A DNA stretch of 64,000 nucleotides, from NCBI RefSeq assembly GCF_029946515.1, contig NZ_JARZHH010000001.1, positions 186,001 to 250,000 of the forward strand, given 5' to 3'. The translations under genes and the position numbers were made by a program. The notes below the pieces were generated by a model, which was given only the letters and a program-made list of their open reading frames with translations, had not been told where the DNA came from and ran no database searches. This stretch comes from Polyangium sp. 6x1. GTDB lineage: Bacteria > Myxococcota_A > Polyangia > Polyangiales > Polyangiaceae. The first letter of the stretch is position 1. Every line of letters starts with the position of its first letter. Positions 43,013-51,231 of this stretch are shown in pieces.

Positions 43013-43197
43013 GGGTGCTCCTTCATCCCTGTACGGGACGGGTGAATGAATTCGAGCGCTTTCGCTCGGTCTGCCCTGCTCGCTCTATCAGAGCTCGACC
43101 GGCTCGGTGCTCGCCTGTTTCGCCAACAGGATTCTCAAAATTGCGAGACATGGTCGATGCGACGCACATTCGCGCAAAGGCCCCGCAGAGGCAGGGT

Positions 43198-44865
43198 TCA
43201 GGGGCGCGCGAGCCCTAGCTCGCGCAGGCGCCGCGCGAGCCCACGCTCGGAGACCTCGAGTCGCTCGGCCATGCGGCGGACATCGCCGCCGAGCTCCTCC
43301 TGGCATCGGACGATCTCGTCCATGCCCAGATCCCCAGCGGCGCGAAAGCCGGGAAACCGCTGGATGAGCAAGTACATCGATGCACGTGGGATCCCGAGAC
43401 GCTCCGCCGCCGAGGCCAGATCCCATCGGCTCGCGCGGAGCGCCTCCCCGAATTCCGTCTCCGTCACGTCCGCCGGCTTGCGCCTCCTGCCCATGCGCCC
43501 CACGGGCGCCGCCTCGTCCGCCTCGAATCGCTCTCCGGGAGGCGTCGATTCTCGCATGCTCGCCGGCGCGCCCACGTCGCTCGGCGACGAGGGCACGGAC
43601 GAGAGTTTTCCGAGCGCGCGCTCGATCGCCGGCGTGATCTCGACCCACGGCCGGCCCCGATTGCCGATGACGAGCTGCCGGACCACGTTGCGGAGCTGCC
43701 GCACGTTGCCCGGCCAATCGTACTCGGCGAGCCGCGCCATGATATTCGGGGGAAGCCAGAGCTTCGCCCCCGGCTCGGGCAGCGCGAGGCGAGCCGATTC
43801 CCCGATCTCTTCGAGCTCTTCACGGAGAAAATGGACGAAGAGGCGGCCGAGGTCGTCGCGGCGCTCGCGCAGCGGCGGGATGCAGATCTCGTAGGCCGCG
43901 AGCCGATTGAGCAGCGCCGCGCGGAACGAGCCCGACGCCACCTTGCCCTCCAGATCCGCGTCCGTCGCGGCGATGATGCGGGCGTCCGACTTGCGACTCT
44001 GCGCGGCCCCCACGGTCTGCAGCTCGCCGGTCGCGAGCACGCGCAGGAGCGCCACCTGGAGCTCGACGGGCGCCTCGCCAATCTCGTCGAGGAAAAGCGT
44101 ACCGCCGCGCGCTTGCTCGAAATAACCGACGCGGCGCCCGACCGATCCCGTATAAGCGCCCCGCTCGGCGCCGAACAGCTCGGCGATCGCGAGGGACGGC
44201 GAAATGGCGCCGAGGTTGACCGCGACGAACGGTTTGTCCCGCCTGCGGCTCGCCTGGTGAATGGCGTGCGCGACGAGCTCCTTGCCGGTGCCCGTCTCGC
44301 CCCGGAGCAAGATGGGCAAATCGAGATCGGCTATGCTGCGGATATCCCAGAACACCCGACGGAGCCCCTCGCTCTCCCCCACGAGCGCGTGCCGCTCCGA
44401 AGATGCGCTCGCGTCCGGGGCGCCCTCGAGCGACGCCAGTCGGTGCAGGAGGAGCACGACGCGATGACCGAGCTCGATCACGACGCCACGTCGCATGGCA
44501 AGATAAACATTGCCCGAGACCGGCTTGCCTCGCAGGGTGACCGAGGTCGTGCTTTCGCCGATCTCGATTCGCACGCCCCCTTTCCCCACGGGGACGATAT
44601 GTACGGGTTTTCGGCTCAAGTGTTCGTCGAGGAGCGGCGCGCCGCCCGCCTGTCCGGGAGCGGCGAACGCAGGCTCGACGCGCGAGACCGCAAAGGAGCC
44701 CCCTTCCCCGGTTTCCTCGAATATCGCGCGCTCGCCCACGCGCTCGAGGTCGGGGTGGTAGAGGATCGTGAGCGCGAGCCTCGACGCGCCGGCACCGGAC
44801 TCGGCTGCGGTGCCTTGCCCCACGAGGGTGGTCTTCTCGATGGAACGGGTCGGTCCAGGCTGCAT
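43198..44865 (-). CDS. Sigma-54-dependent enhancer-binding protein with FHA-like domain and two Fis-type HTHs
   Basis: The 555-residue product has an N-terminal FHA-like domain (LSRKPVHIVPVGKGGVRIEI, VIELGHRVVLLLHRL), then a full AAA+ central domain: Walker A GETGTGKE, the sigma-54 contact loop as GAYTGS instead of GAFTGA, Walker B GGTLFLDEIGE, and DWPGNVRQLRNVVRQL. The C-terminus carries two separate Fis-like helix-turn-helix units (FGEALRASRWDLASAAERLG and CQEELGGDVRRMAERLEVSE), where one is normal. FHA-linked activators usually respond to Ser/Thr-kinase phosphorylation. ATG 44865 is chosen since residues upstream look non-coding. Its own upstream region holds a sigma-54-like promoter and twin palindromes. 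Confidence 0.94.
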   Translation of the reverse strand: MQPGPTRSIEKTTLVGQGTAAESGAGASRLALTILYHPDLERVGERAIFEETGEGGSFAVSRVEPAFAAPGQAGGAPLLDEHLSRKPVHIVPVGKGGVRIEIGESTTSVTLRGKPVSGNVYLAMRRGVVIELGHRVVLLLHRLASLEGAPDASASSERHALVGESEGLRRVFWDIRSIADLDLPILLRGETGTGKELVAHAIHQASRRRDKPFVAVNLGAISPSLAIAELFGAERGAYTGSVGRRVGYFEQARGGTLFLDEIGEAPVELQVALLRVLATGELQTVGAAQSRKSDARIIAATDADLEGKVASGSFRAALLNRLAAYEICIPPLRERRDDLGRLFVHFLREELEEIGESARLALPEPGAKLWLPPNIMARLAEYDWPGNVRQLRNVVRQLVIGNRGRPWVEITPAIERALGKLSSVPSSPSDVGAPASMRESTPPGERFEADEAAPVGRMGRRRKPADVTETEFGEALRASRWDLASAAERLGIPRASMYLLIQRFPGFRAAGDLGMDEIVRCQEELGGDVRRMAERLEVSERGLARRLRELGLARP

Positions 44866-44956
44866 GCTCCGCGTAAGGGTAGGCCGGCACTCACGAAATC
44901 CGCAAGTCCGACCTCGCACCGACGCACGCGCCCTGCGTGCGGCGTGCGCCGCGCCA

Positions 44957-44972
44957 ATCAAGATGAGTGCCA
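44957..44972 (-). promoter_or_regulatory. Sigma-54-like promoter (-24/-12)
   Basis: On the minus strand the sequence TGGCACTCATCTTGAT matches the consensus TGGCAC-N5-TTGCA with correct GG to G(C) spacing; the only core mismatch is A for C at -12. It lies 92 bases upstream of the ATG of the enhancer-binding protein gene (44865). Confidence 0.6.
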
Positions 44973-45039
44973 GCGATCCACGCGTCCGTGGCCCACAAAC
45001 GCGTGGGTTACCCCACCCGATGGAGGCGCGTCGTCGTCG

Positions 45040-45071
45040 GCTGACGTCAGCGCGCCGCGGCTGACGTCAGC
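45040..45071. promoter_or_regulatory. Twin palindromes GCTGACGTCAGC, 20 bases apart (candidate UAS)
   Basis: Two identical 12-base palindromes occupy 45040-45051 and 45060-45071, exactly two helical turns apart. They lie about 100-120 bases upstream of the transcription start predicted from the sigma-54-like promoter, the usual place for enhancer-binding protein sites. Autoregulation by the adjacent activator is the simplest reading. Confidence 0.65.
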
Positions 45072-45237
45072 GATCCCCGGGCGGAGGGCGCGGCGCGGGC
45101 GGCGTCGGGGAGCCGGAGCCCCACGAAACATGCTGCGCGGCGACATCGCGGGCGCGAGACGAACAGGGCATGGGCTTTGTGGAGGTGCGTCGCTTGTCGA
45201 CGCATCACCTTGCGGGTGCCCCAACCCCCGGATCCAC

Positions 45238-45729
45238 TCACCACGCTTCCCCATAGCGTGCGCGAAGAGATTCCCATTCCTCGGAGTCGGCAATGTAGAC
45301 GCCCGCCGACCAGCTGAAGATGTCGGCCGGTTTGTCGTCAGGCTCGAGGAGCGGAATGACGTGGACGTGGAGGTGCGTCGAGCTTTGCGTGATCTCGCCG
45401 GCGGCGCTCCCGGTCGAGGCGAGATAACAGCGCCGCGGACGCATGACGCGCTCGACGACCCTCGCAGCATGGAGGACGAGGCGGTTCGTCTCCGCCCAGG
45501 TCTCATCGTCGATTTCGCCGAACGATACGGCATGTCGCTTCGGCATCACCATCAGCTGTCCCCAGCGGCGCACGTAACGCGGCAAGAGGACGAGCTGGTG
45601 ATCGTCTTCATGGACGACGAAGACGGGGCCGGCGCGCCGATCGCGGATCGCGCACATCAGGCATGCGACCTCGCCCGTCTCGTTGCGAATTCGATCGAGC
45701 GCTTCGACGCGCGAGACGAGACGGGGCAT
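45238..45729 (-). CDS. HIT (histidine triad) family protein
   Basis: The 163-residue product carries the HIT active-site motif HLHVHVIP and the upstream CLMCAIRDRRAG-type Cys pair region and MVMPKRHAVSFGEI, typical of nucleotide hydrolases/transferases of this superfamily (Hint/GalT-like). It should act on nucleotide phosphoramidates or dinucleoside polyphosphates in the cytosol. The ATG at 45729 lies four bases after the stop of the lipoprotein gene at 45734, so the two are translationally close and co-transcribed. Confidence 0.93.
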   Translation of the reverse strand: MPRLVSRVEALDRIRNETGEVACLMCAIRDRRAGPVFVVHEDDHQLVLLPRYVRRWGQLMVMPKRHAVSFGEIDDETWAETNRLVLHAARVVERVMRPRRCYLASTGSAAGEITQSSTHLHVHVIPLLEPDDKPADIFSWSAGVYIADSEEWESLRARYGEAW

Positions 45730-45733
45730 GCGC

Positions 45734-46810
45734 CTAGACCATGATGCGGACGCGCTTGGGGAGCTTCCGCATCCGGACATCCGGAACCTGCGCGTCGTAC
45801 GCGAATTTCACCGAAGGCACGACGACGAGCGGAGCGCCTACCTGCTCCGCGCGTGCGAGCGCGTCCGCGAGCGTGCGGAGGTTATTGGCGGTCGAGCGAT
45901 AGCGCTCGTTGTCGAACGCGAGGGCGCTCGCGTACAGGGCGGCACCGTCTCCGCCGCCGCTCGTCCAGTGCGGTCGCGCCGACCCCGGTTCGAGATGGGC
46001 CCCGGCGAGCGCCTGCGCGAGCGCGCGGTCCGCGGAGATCGCGTCCGTGATCTCCGGGGTCGCGAGCGACCATTCGGTGACCATGGTCTCGTTGCACAAG
46101 ACATATTCTCGGTAGGCGACCGGAGACTCGTTTTCCGCGTGCACGTGGTAGACGGCGGCGACGACGGATGGATCGGCGAGGACCTGCCCGATCGAAATGG
46201 CGCGTCCGTCGAGATCGCGAAACTCGAACGGCGCGGGGCGCGCCGGATCGAAGCGCGCGACGATCGCCCTCGGCGAGAGCACGACGCGCAGGAGCTGATC
46301 GCCGTAATCGCGCTCGGCGAGGCCGAGCCGCGTGGGCCAAGGACGCGTCCACGCATAACGTCGAAGGCGAAGGCTCGGGTGAAACAGGAGCAGGCGCGCC
46401 ATGTCGCCGTTCGGACCGCCGCCGGCCGCGACCTGTTCGAGGAGCTGGACGTACGTCGTCGGTCCCTCGGGCAGCGTGGTATCGAGCAAGAGCTGTTTGT
46501 CGCGCCGGAGCGTCGCCGCCTGCTCGCGCGAGGTCCAGGACCACAGCATTCGGCGCGCGTACGACGCATCGTTCACGGACGCCTCTTCGAGGCTCGCGAC
46601 GACGCGTCGATCGAGGGGTCGCGCCGGTGGTCGCTCGATCGACGGCGCAGCAGGCGTCGCGGAAGCCGCGACCCCTGCAGACGCCTCGGGCGGCGGATCG
46701 ACGGATGCGTCGCGACGCGCGCACGCCGCGAGCAGCGCTGCCAGCGCGAGGGAAGACGGAGCGCTCCGAACCCGCAGCGGCCGCCGTCCGCGCTCTTTGG
46801 AGGAGGGCAT
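45734..46810 (-). CDS. Exported lipoprotein, function unknown
   Basis: The 358-residue product has a signal ending LALAALLAACARR, then a Pro/Ala-rich linker. The mature domain contains LLWSWTSREQAATLR-like sequence, PNGDMARLLLFHPSLRLRRY, AVYHVHAENESPVAYREYVL and LAFDNERYRSTANNLRTLAD. It has only one mature cysteine (VLCNET). No family recognised. It is divergent from the di-haem cytochrome gene (43 bases between starts) and upstream of the HIT gene, so it may serve the same periplasmic process as the cytochrome. Confidence 0.82.
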   Translation of the reverse strand: MPSSKERGRRPLRVRSAPSSLALAALLAACARRDASVDPPPEASAGVAASATPAAPSIERPPARPLDRRVVASLEEASVNDASYARRMLWSWTSREQAATLRRDKQLLLDTTLPEGPTTYVQLLEQVAAGGGPNGDMARLLLFHPSLRLRRYAWTRPWPTRLGLAERDYGDQLLRVVLSPRAIVARFDPARPAPFEFRDLDGRAISIGQVLADPSVVAAVYHVHAENESPVAYREYVLCNETMVTEWSLATPEITDAISADRALAQALAGAHLEPGSARPHWTSGGGDGAALYASALAFDNERYRSTANNLRTLADALARAEQVGAPLVVVPSVKFAYDAQVPDVRMRKLPKRVRIMV

Positions 46811-46853
46811 CCGTGACACGTCGAAGCGGAACGCTACTATAGCGGCAGCGGTC

Positions 46854-48818
46854 ATGCACTGGGCAACGCGCGCCTCCGCGATCGTCGTGTGTCTCGCCAT
46901 CGCCACGACGTGCGAACGACGCGACCCGCCGGGCGTCGAAGCAGGGACGCCGCACGCGCCGAGCGCGAACACGAGCTCGGCGTCGACGGCCAAGCGGACG
47001 AACCTCACGGCCGTGCGGGAGTTGGAGCGATCCTCGTCGGCGCTCGCGCTCGGGCGGATGGGTGACGAGACCGTTGCGATCCTCGCGGATGAAGACGACG
47101 CGAAGCTCCGCGTGATGAAGCTGCCCGAAGCTCGCGAGCTCGCCTCGGCGAAGCTCGACGGCGTCCCCGGGCACGTGCTCGTGGGGGACGACGGCACGAT
47201 CTGGATCGCGGTGCGTGACGCGGATCTCGTCCAGTCATTCACACTGTCGTGCATCGAGAACACGTCCGAATGCGCGCTCGCCGAGGGGTTGCGCATCCGA
47301 ACTGCGAAGGAGCCGCTCGCCCTCGCGCTCGCCGACGATCGCGCGCTCTTCGTCGTTTCCAGCTGGGGTCGCGAGCTCGCGCGGCACGCGCTCCCGTCTG
47401 GAGAAAAGATCGAAGCAACGCCGCTCGCTCGCGAAGCGCGCGCCGTCCTCGTCTCGAAGGACAAACGCCGCTTGGTGATCGCGCATGCGGCCGGATCGAT
47501 CGTCACGACCGTCTCGCTCTCGCCCGGTTTGCCGACGCGCGAGCATCACCTCGACTTCCGCGATCATCATCTCGACGAGACCGCTTCGCTCGTGATCGGC
47601 GACGAGCCGCGTTTCGCCGGACAAGGCTTCGCCCTCACGCGTGCCTCAGGCAGAGTGATCGCACCGATGGTCCTCGTTTACCCGGGCGATCCGGTGCCGT
47701 CATCAGGGTATGGCTCGCTGGAGAGCCCGTACTTTCCGAACGAGCCCGTCCTTTGGGGCCTCGCCGATGCTTCGGAAGACGAGCCGCCGAAGCTCCGCGT
47801 ACGTCACGCTGTCCTCCCCGCGGACAAACACCGCAGCAGCGTCGAGCGCGCCTCGTCGCCGAAAGCGACGCCCCCGTGCCTGCTGCCGCGCGCTGCGGCC
47901 TCCGACGAAACGCGCGGCTCGATCCTCGTCGCCTGCGCGGGGATCGATCAGCTCCTCGAGCTCGATGCCGCGGACGCGCCGCTCGCGACGTCGGAGCTTC
48001 GACGATGGCATTTGCCCTCGGGCCCTTCGGCCATCGCGATCGATCCGCGCACGCACGATGCGTGGGTCTGGTCCGACCTCGATCGAAAGCTCTCGCGGAT
48101 CGTGCTCGGATCGACCGGCGTGGAGCCCGACGCCGGGAAGGCGTTCGTGTCGATCCACGACGCCGACGCGTCGATCGCCATCGCCCGCGACACGCCGCTC
48201 GATCCCGACTGGGAGCGAGGACGCCGCCTCTTTCATTCGAGCCTCGCGCCCGACGGTCGCGCCTGCGCGAGCTGCCATCCGGATGCGCGCACCGACGGCC
48301 TCACGTGGTCGTCGCCCAAAGGACCGCTGCAGACGCCGATCCTCGCAGGCCGCCTCCCCTCCACGGGTCCGTTCGGCTGGTTCGGGGAATCTCCGGCCGT
48401 GGAGGCGCACTTGAAGTTGACGTTCGCTCGCCTCGGCGCGCGCTCTCTTGACGACGCCGACCTGCGCGCGATTGCCACATACGCCACGCGCGCGAGAACG
48501 TATCTATCCGCTCGCCTGCGCACGGCGGAGGAAAACCGCGGGCGACAAATCTTCGATTCGATCGAAGCCGGCTGCGCGATGTGCCATCAAGACGGCGGCC
48601 TCAAGGGAGACGGCTCGCAGCGCGACGTCGGCACCGGCGGCACGTTCGACACGCCGTCGCTCCGCTTCGTCGGCGGCACGGCCCCGTACATGCACGACGG
48701 CCGCTACGCCACGCTCCGCGAGATGTTCGACCGAACCGAAGGCAAAATGGGGAGGACCCGCCACCTCGGCGAAAAAGACATGCTCGCCCTCCTCGCCTAT
48801 CTCCGCTCGCTCGAGTAA
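46854..48818 (+). CDS. Di-haem cytochrome c (MauG/cytochrome c peroxidase-like) exported protein
   Basis: The 654-residue protein has a short signal (MHWATRASAIVVCLAIATTC), possibly a lipoprotein. Residues 60-440 look like a beta-propeller (VPGHVLVGDDGTIWIAVRDA, SGPSAIAIDPRTHDAWVWSD). The C-terminal 200 residues carry two c-type haem sites, CASCH and CAMCH, and the distal pattern TPSLRFVGGTAPYMHDGRYA of MauG/CcpA-type di-haem enzymes. Propeller-plus-di-haem fusions are known in several Proteobacteria. A peroxidase or cofactor-maturation oxidase role in the periplasm is likely. It is divergent from the lipoprotein gene at 46810. Confidence 0.92.
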   Translation: MHWATRASAIVVCLAIATTCERRDPPGVEAGTPHAPSANTSSASTAKRTNLTAVRELERSSSALALGRMGDETVAILADEDDAKLRVMKLPEARELASAKLDGVPGHVLVGDDGTIWIAVRDADLVQSFTLSCIENTSECALAEGLRIRTAKEPLALALADDRALFVVSSWGRELARHALPSGEKIEATPLAREARAVLVSKDKRRLVIAHAAGSIVTTVSLSPGLPTREHHLDFRDHHLDETASLVIGDEPRFAGQGFALTRASGRVIAPMVLVYPGDPVPSSGYGSLESPYFPNEPVLWGLADASEDEPPKLRVRHAVLPADKHRSSVERASSPKATPPCLLPRAAASDETRGSILVACAGIDQLLELDAADAPLATSELRRWHLPSGPSAIAIDPRTHDAWVWSDLDRKLSRIVLGSTGVEPDAGKAFVSIHDADASIAIARDTPLDPDWERGRRLFHSSLAPDGRACASCHPDARTDGLTWSSPKGPLQTPILAGRLPSTGPFGWFGESPAVEAHLKLTFARLGARSLDDADLRAIATYATRARTYLSARLRTAEENRGRQIFDSIEAGCAMCHQDGGLKGDGSQRDVGTGGTFDTPSLRFVGGTAPYMHDGRYATLREMFDRTEGKMGRTRHLGEKDMLALLAYLRSLE

Positions 48819-48878
48819 GTTCTGCTGCGACGCGGCGTCAAAGCGACGACCTCGCCGCGGCCGAAATCAGGACGCAGA

Positions 48879-49054
48879 TCAGGGGATGAGCAGGGCGACG
48901 AAGATATCGTAGGTCGGTGTCGAGTCGAACCACTCGGGCTTGGGTTCAATGCCTGCGCTCACCAGCGGGCCTCCGCCGAGGTCGAGGGTGCCATAAAAGT
49001 TCCCGGAACGGCGCGTGCTTCGTAGAGCCCACTCATCTCCTGAAAAGAAGCGGT
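48879..49054 (-). pseudogene. Remnant of a second barrel-like gene
   Basis: Downstream of the outer-membrane barrel gene one frame has coding-type GC3 and ends FVALLIP before a TGA: NFYGTLDLGGGPLVSAGIEP, then WFDSTPTYDIFVALLIP. In the upstream direction the frame runs into sequence antiphase to the barrel gene and has no own start. It may be the stranded 3' end of a deleted neighbour. Confidence 0.3.
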
Positions 49055-49723
49055 CTAGAAGCCGTATCCCAGACGTATCCCGTAACGGCGCCTGGACGGC
49101 TCCTCCAGCGGTACTTCCATATCGAAAGCGTATGTATTGGGACAAAAGATCAGAAACCACGAGGCCGGCTTCTCTTCATCGAGGATCGACCAGACCGCGG
49201 GGAAGGACGCTCCAGCGCCGAACTTGAAGTCCCAGCCATGTCCTGCCTCCGGCAACCGATCGCTCAAGCCGTCCGCGAAGACCATCGTCAATGCCGAGCT
49301 CACGTAAAACTGAACATGGGGCCAAGCGCGCGAGAAGAGCTCGACCTTCTTGCCTCGCGCGACGCCCAGGCGAAGCTCGGGGCCGAGGGCGAAACGTGTG
49401 ACATCGACCTCCCCATCGATGCCGCGAAGATCGTCGACGGTCACCTTTCCAGCGCTCAGGTGCATGCCGGCGCCCAGGAAGGGTGCCCAGCCCGGGTCCC
49501 GAACGGCGGACGCGAGAAACGCACCGGCATAAAGCTGCCCATCGACCGTGAGCGTTCCACCTCCTCCCCGTACGCCAAAGGCGACGTCTCCGTGCCAATG
49601 ACGGAATCCCAGCTTGGTTTCAACTTCGTTCGGCTCGGTTTGCGCTTCGTCCGGCTCGGTTTGTGCCGCGGCCGGTGCCGAGAGCAACAAGATCGCGAGC
49701 GTCCAGCCCATGCGTTTGCTCAC
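49055..49723 (-). CDS. Outer-membrane beta-barrel protein
   Basis: The 222-residue product has a cleavable signal (MGWTLAILLLSAPAAAQTEP) and alternating amphipathic strands (DVAFGVRGGGGTLTVDGQLY, FALGPELRLGVARGKKVELF). It ends in GIRLGYGF with the terminal Phe typical of outer-membrane barrels recognised by the BAM complex. The GTG start at 49723 overlaps the TGA stop of the RCC1 gene (GTGA), which indicates translational coupling and supports this start over the ATG at 49711. Residues 23-35 contain a duplicated short acidic motif (TEPDEAQTEPNEVET). Confidence 0.88.
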   Translation of the reverse strand: MSKRMGWTLAILLLSAPAAAQTEPDEAQTEPNEVETKLGFRHWHGDVAFGVRGGGGTLTVDGQLYAGAFLASAVRDPGWAPFLGAGMHLSAGKVTVDDLRGIDGEVDVTRFALGPELRLGVARGKKVELFSRAWPHVQFYVSSALTMVFADGLSDRLPEAGHGWDFKFGAGASFPAVWSILDEEKPASWFLIFCPNTYAFDMEVPLEEPSRRRYGIRLGYGF

Positions 49724-50946
49724 TGCCCCGACTCCCCGCGTTCATTGATTCCCCAGCAATAAATCTCGTCCTTGTCGGTCCGCGCGCAGGTGTGCAGATT
49801 GCCGCAGACCATTTCGACGATACGTCCGGGGACGGACTTGACCGCGACCGGCGCTCTCTCCAGGGTCCGGACCTCGTCGCCGAGCTGGAGAGACTGGTTG
49901 CTGCCCCAGCAGATGGCGCCTCCGCCGGCCAACCACGCGCAGGTGTGGTATCCGCCCGCGGCGACACCCACGGCGCCGACCACGCCCGGGACGCTCACCG
50001 GCTTGCGACGACAATCGGGCCAGCAGGACGGCTCGTCGTTGCAGCAGTCATTGCCGCCCGAGGAGACACCACACTCGCCATTTTGATTGCGGCCCCAGCA
50101 CCAGACGCTTCCGTCGTCGAGGACTGCGCAGGCATGCCCCTCGCCCGCCGCGATGGTCTTCGCGGGGATGGGCAACTCGATCCGCTCGGCGCCCAGACCA
50201 CCGGGCTGATCATACGCGTCCTCGGTGCCCCAGCACCACACAGCCCCTTCGACGTCGAGCGCGCATATCCGATGCGCGCCCGCCGCCACTTGCGTGACGT
50301 CCCGCAAAGGAAAGTTCTGGGCGTCCACCACCACCACGGGTGTCGTGCTCAACGCTACATTGCTCCCGCGCCCGAGCATTTGCTGATCACCTCCCCCCCA
50401 GCAGCGCACCAGGCCGTCCTCGTCCAGCGCACAGGCGACATGGCTCCGTTTGGCGGGGATTCCCTCCTCGGAGAGGGTCCTTCCCGCGACGACGGTCACG
50501 ATGTTCTCGAGCGCCTGTACCTTCGCTGGCTCCGCCATGCAGAACGTTTGGCCTGCGCTACAGTCCGCCGTCACACCGAGCTGACCGTCGCCGTTATTGC
50601 CCCAGCAGCGGACCGTGCGGTCCTCGAGCACCGCACACGAACCAGCGGCCCCGGCTCCCACGTGAATCACCTTGTCGAGGATCGGCACCGGCTGGGGTGC
50701 AGCGGAAAACGCGGCGCCGTCCGCCAGGACTTTGCCGAGCTCACCCCGGTCGGCCTTGCCCCAGCAAGCCAGGTTGCCATTACGAAGTGCAGCGCAGGTA
50801 TGCGAAAGTCCCGCGCTGAGCTGCGCCGCCGGGGCCACGTCGATGAGCGTCGGGGCGGCGGAGCCATTGGTGGAACAGGCGACGGTGCTCGCCGTGAACA
50901 CGAGCGAAGCCAAGCCGAACCAAGCGGTAGGTTTGTTTTCCCGCAT
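49720..50946 (-). CDS. RCC1-repeat lipoprotein
   Basis: The 408-residue protein has a lipoprotein signal (ASLVFTASTVACS) and about seven RCC1-type blades. Each has the pattern VxAGxxHTCAxxxxGxxxCWGxNxxGQLG, for example LSAGLSHTCAALRNGNLACW, HVGAGAAGSCAVLEDRTVRC and VAAGGYHTCAWLAGGGAICW. Cysteine pairs in each blade suit an extracytoplasmic propeller. A Cys-rich insert (DCCNDEPSCWPDCRRKP) sits in one blade. ATG 50946 is preferred; 50955 is an alternative. The downstream outer-membrane barrel gene overlaps its stop codon by four bases, so the two proteins probably work together at the cell surface. Confidence 0.93.
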   Translation of the reverse strand: MRENKPTAWFGLASLVFTASTVACSTNGSAAPTLIDVAPAAQLSAGLSHTCAALRNGNLACWGKADRGELGKVLADGAAFSAAPQPVPILDKVIHVGAGAAGSCAVLEDRTVRCWGNNGDGQLGVTADCSAGQTFCMAEPAKVQALENIVTVVAGRTLSEEGIPAKRSHVACALDEDGLVRCWGGGDQQMLGRGSNVALSTTPVVVVDAQNFPLRDVTQVAAGAHRICALDVEGAVWCWGTEDAYDQPGGLGAERIELPIPAKTIAAGEGHACAVLDDGSVWCWGRNQNGECGVSSGGNDCCNDEPSCWPDCRRKPVSVPGVVGAVGVAAGGYHTCAWLAGGGAICWGSNQSLQLGDEVRTLERAPVAVKSVPGRIVEMVCGNLHTCARTDKDEIYCWGINERGESGQ

Positions 50947-51231
50947 GAATGCCATCCTGGATTGGGGACGGGTGTAAGGAACGAGCCGCCATCGCAAGGA
51001 CTGGTCCACATGGCTCGACCCTTGGGGAGCCACGGCGCCGAAAACTCGACAGGCAGCACTTGTGCCGTCGGCGAGCCGGATGCGCGGAGCAAGGTAGGAT
51101 TGCCGTCGCGGGGGGACGCGCGCCTGCGGAGGATGGCGCTCGGGGAGTAGACGGTTACGCAGTGGCCGCGCGAAGGACGCTTCTGCACGCGCGAAGGGTC
51201 GTTCGCCCAGAAAGATTGGTGCCGAGGCCGC

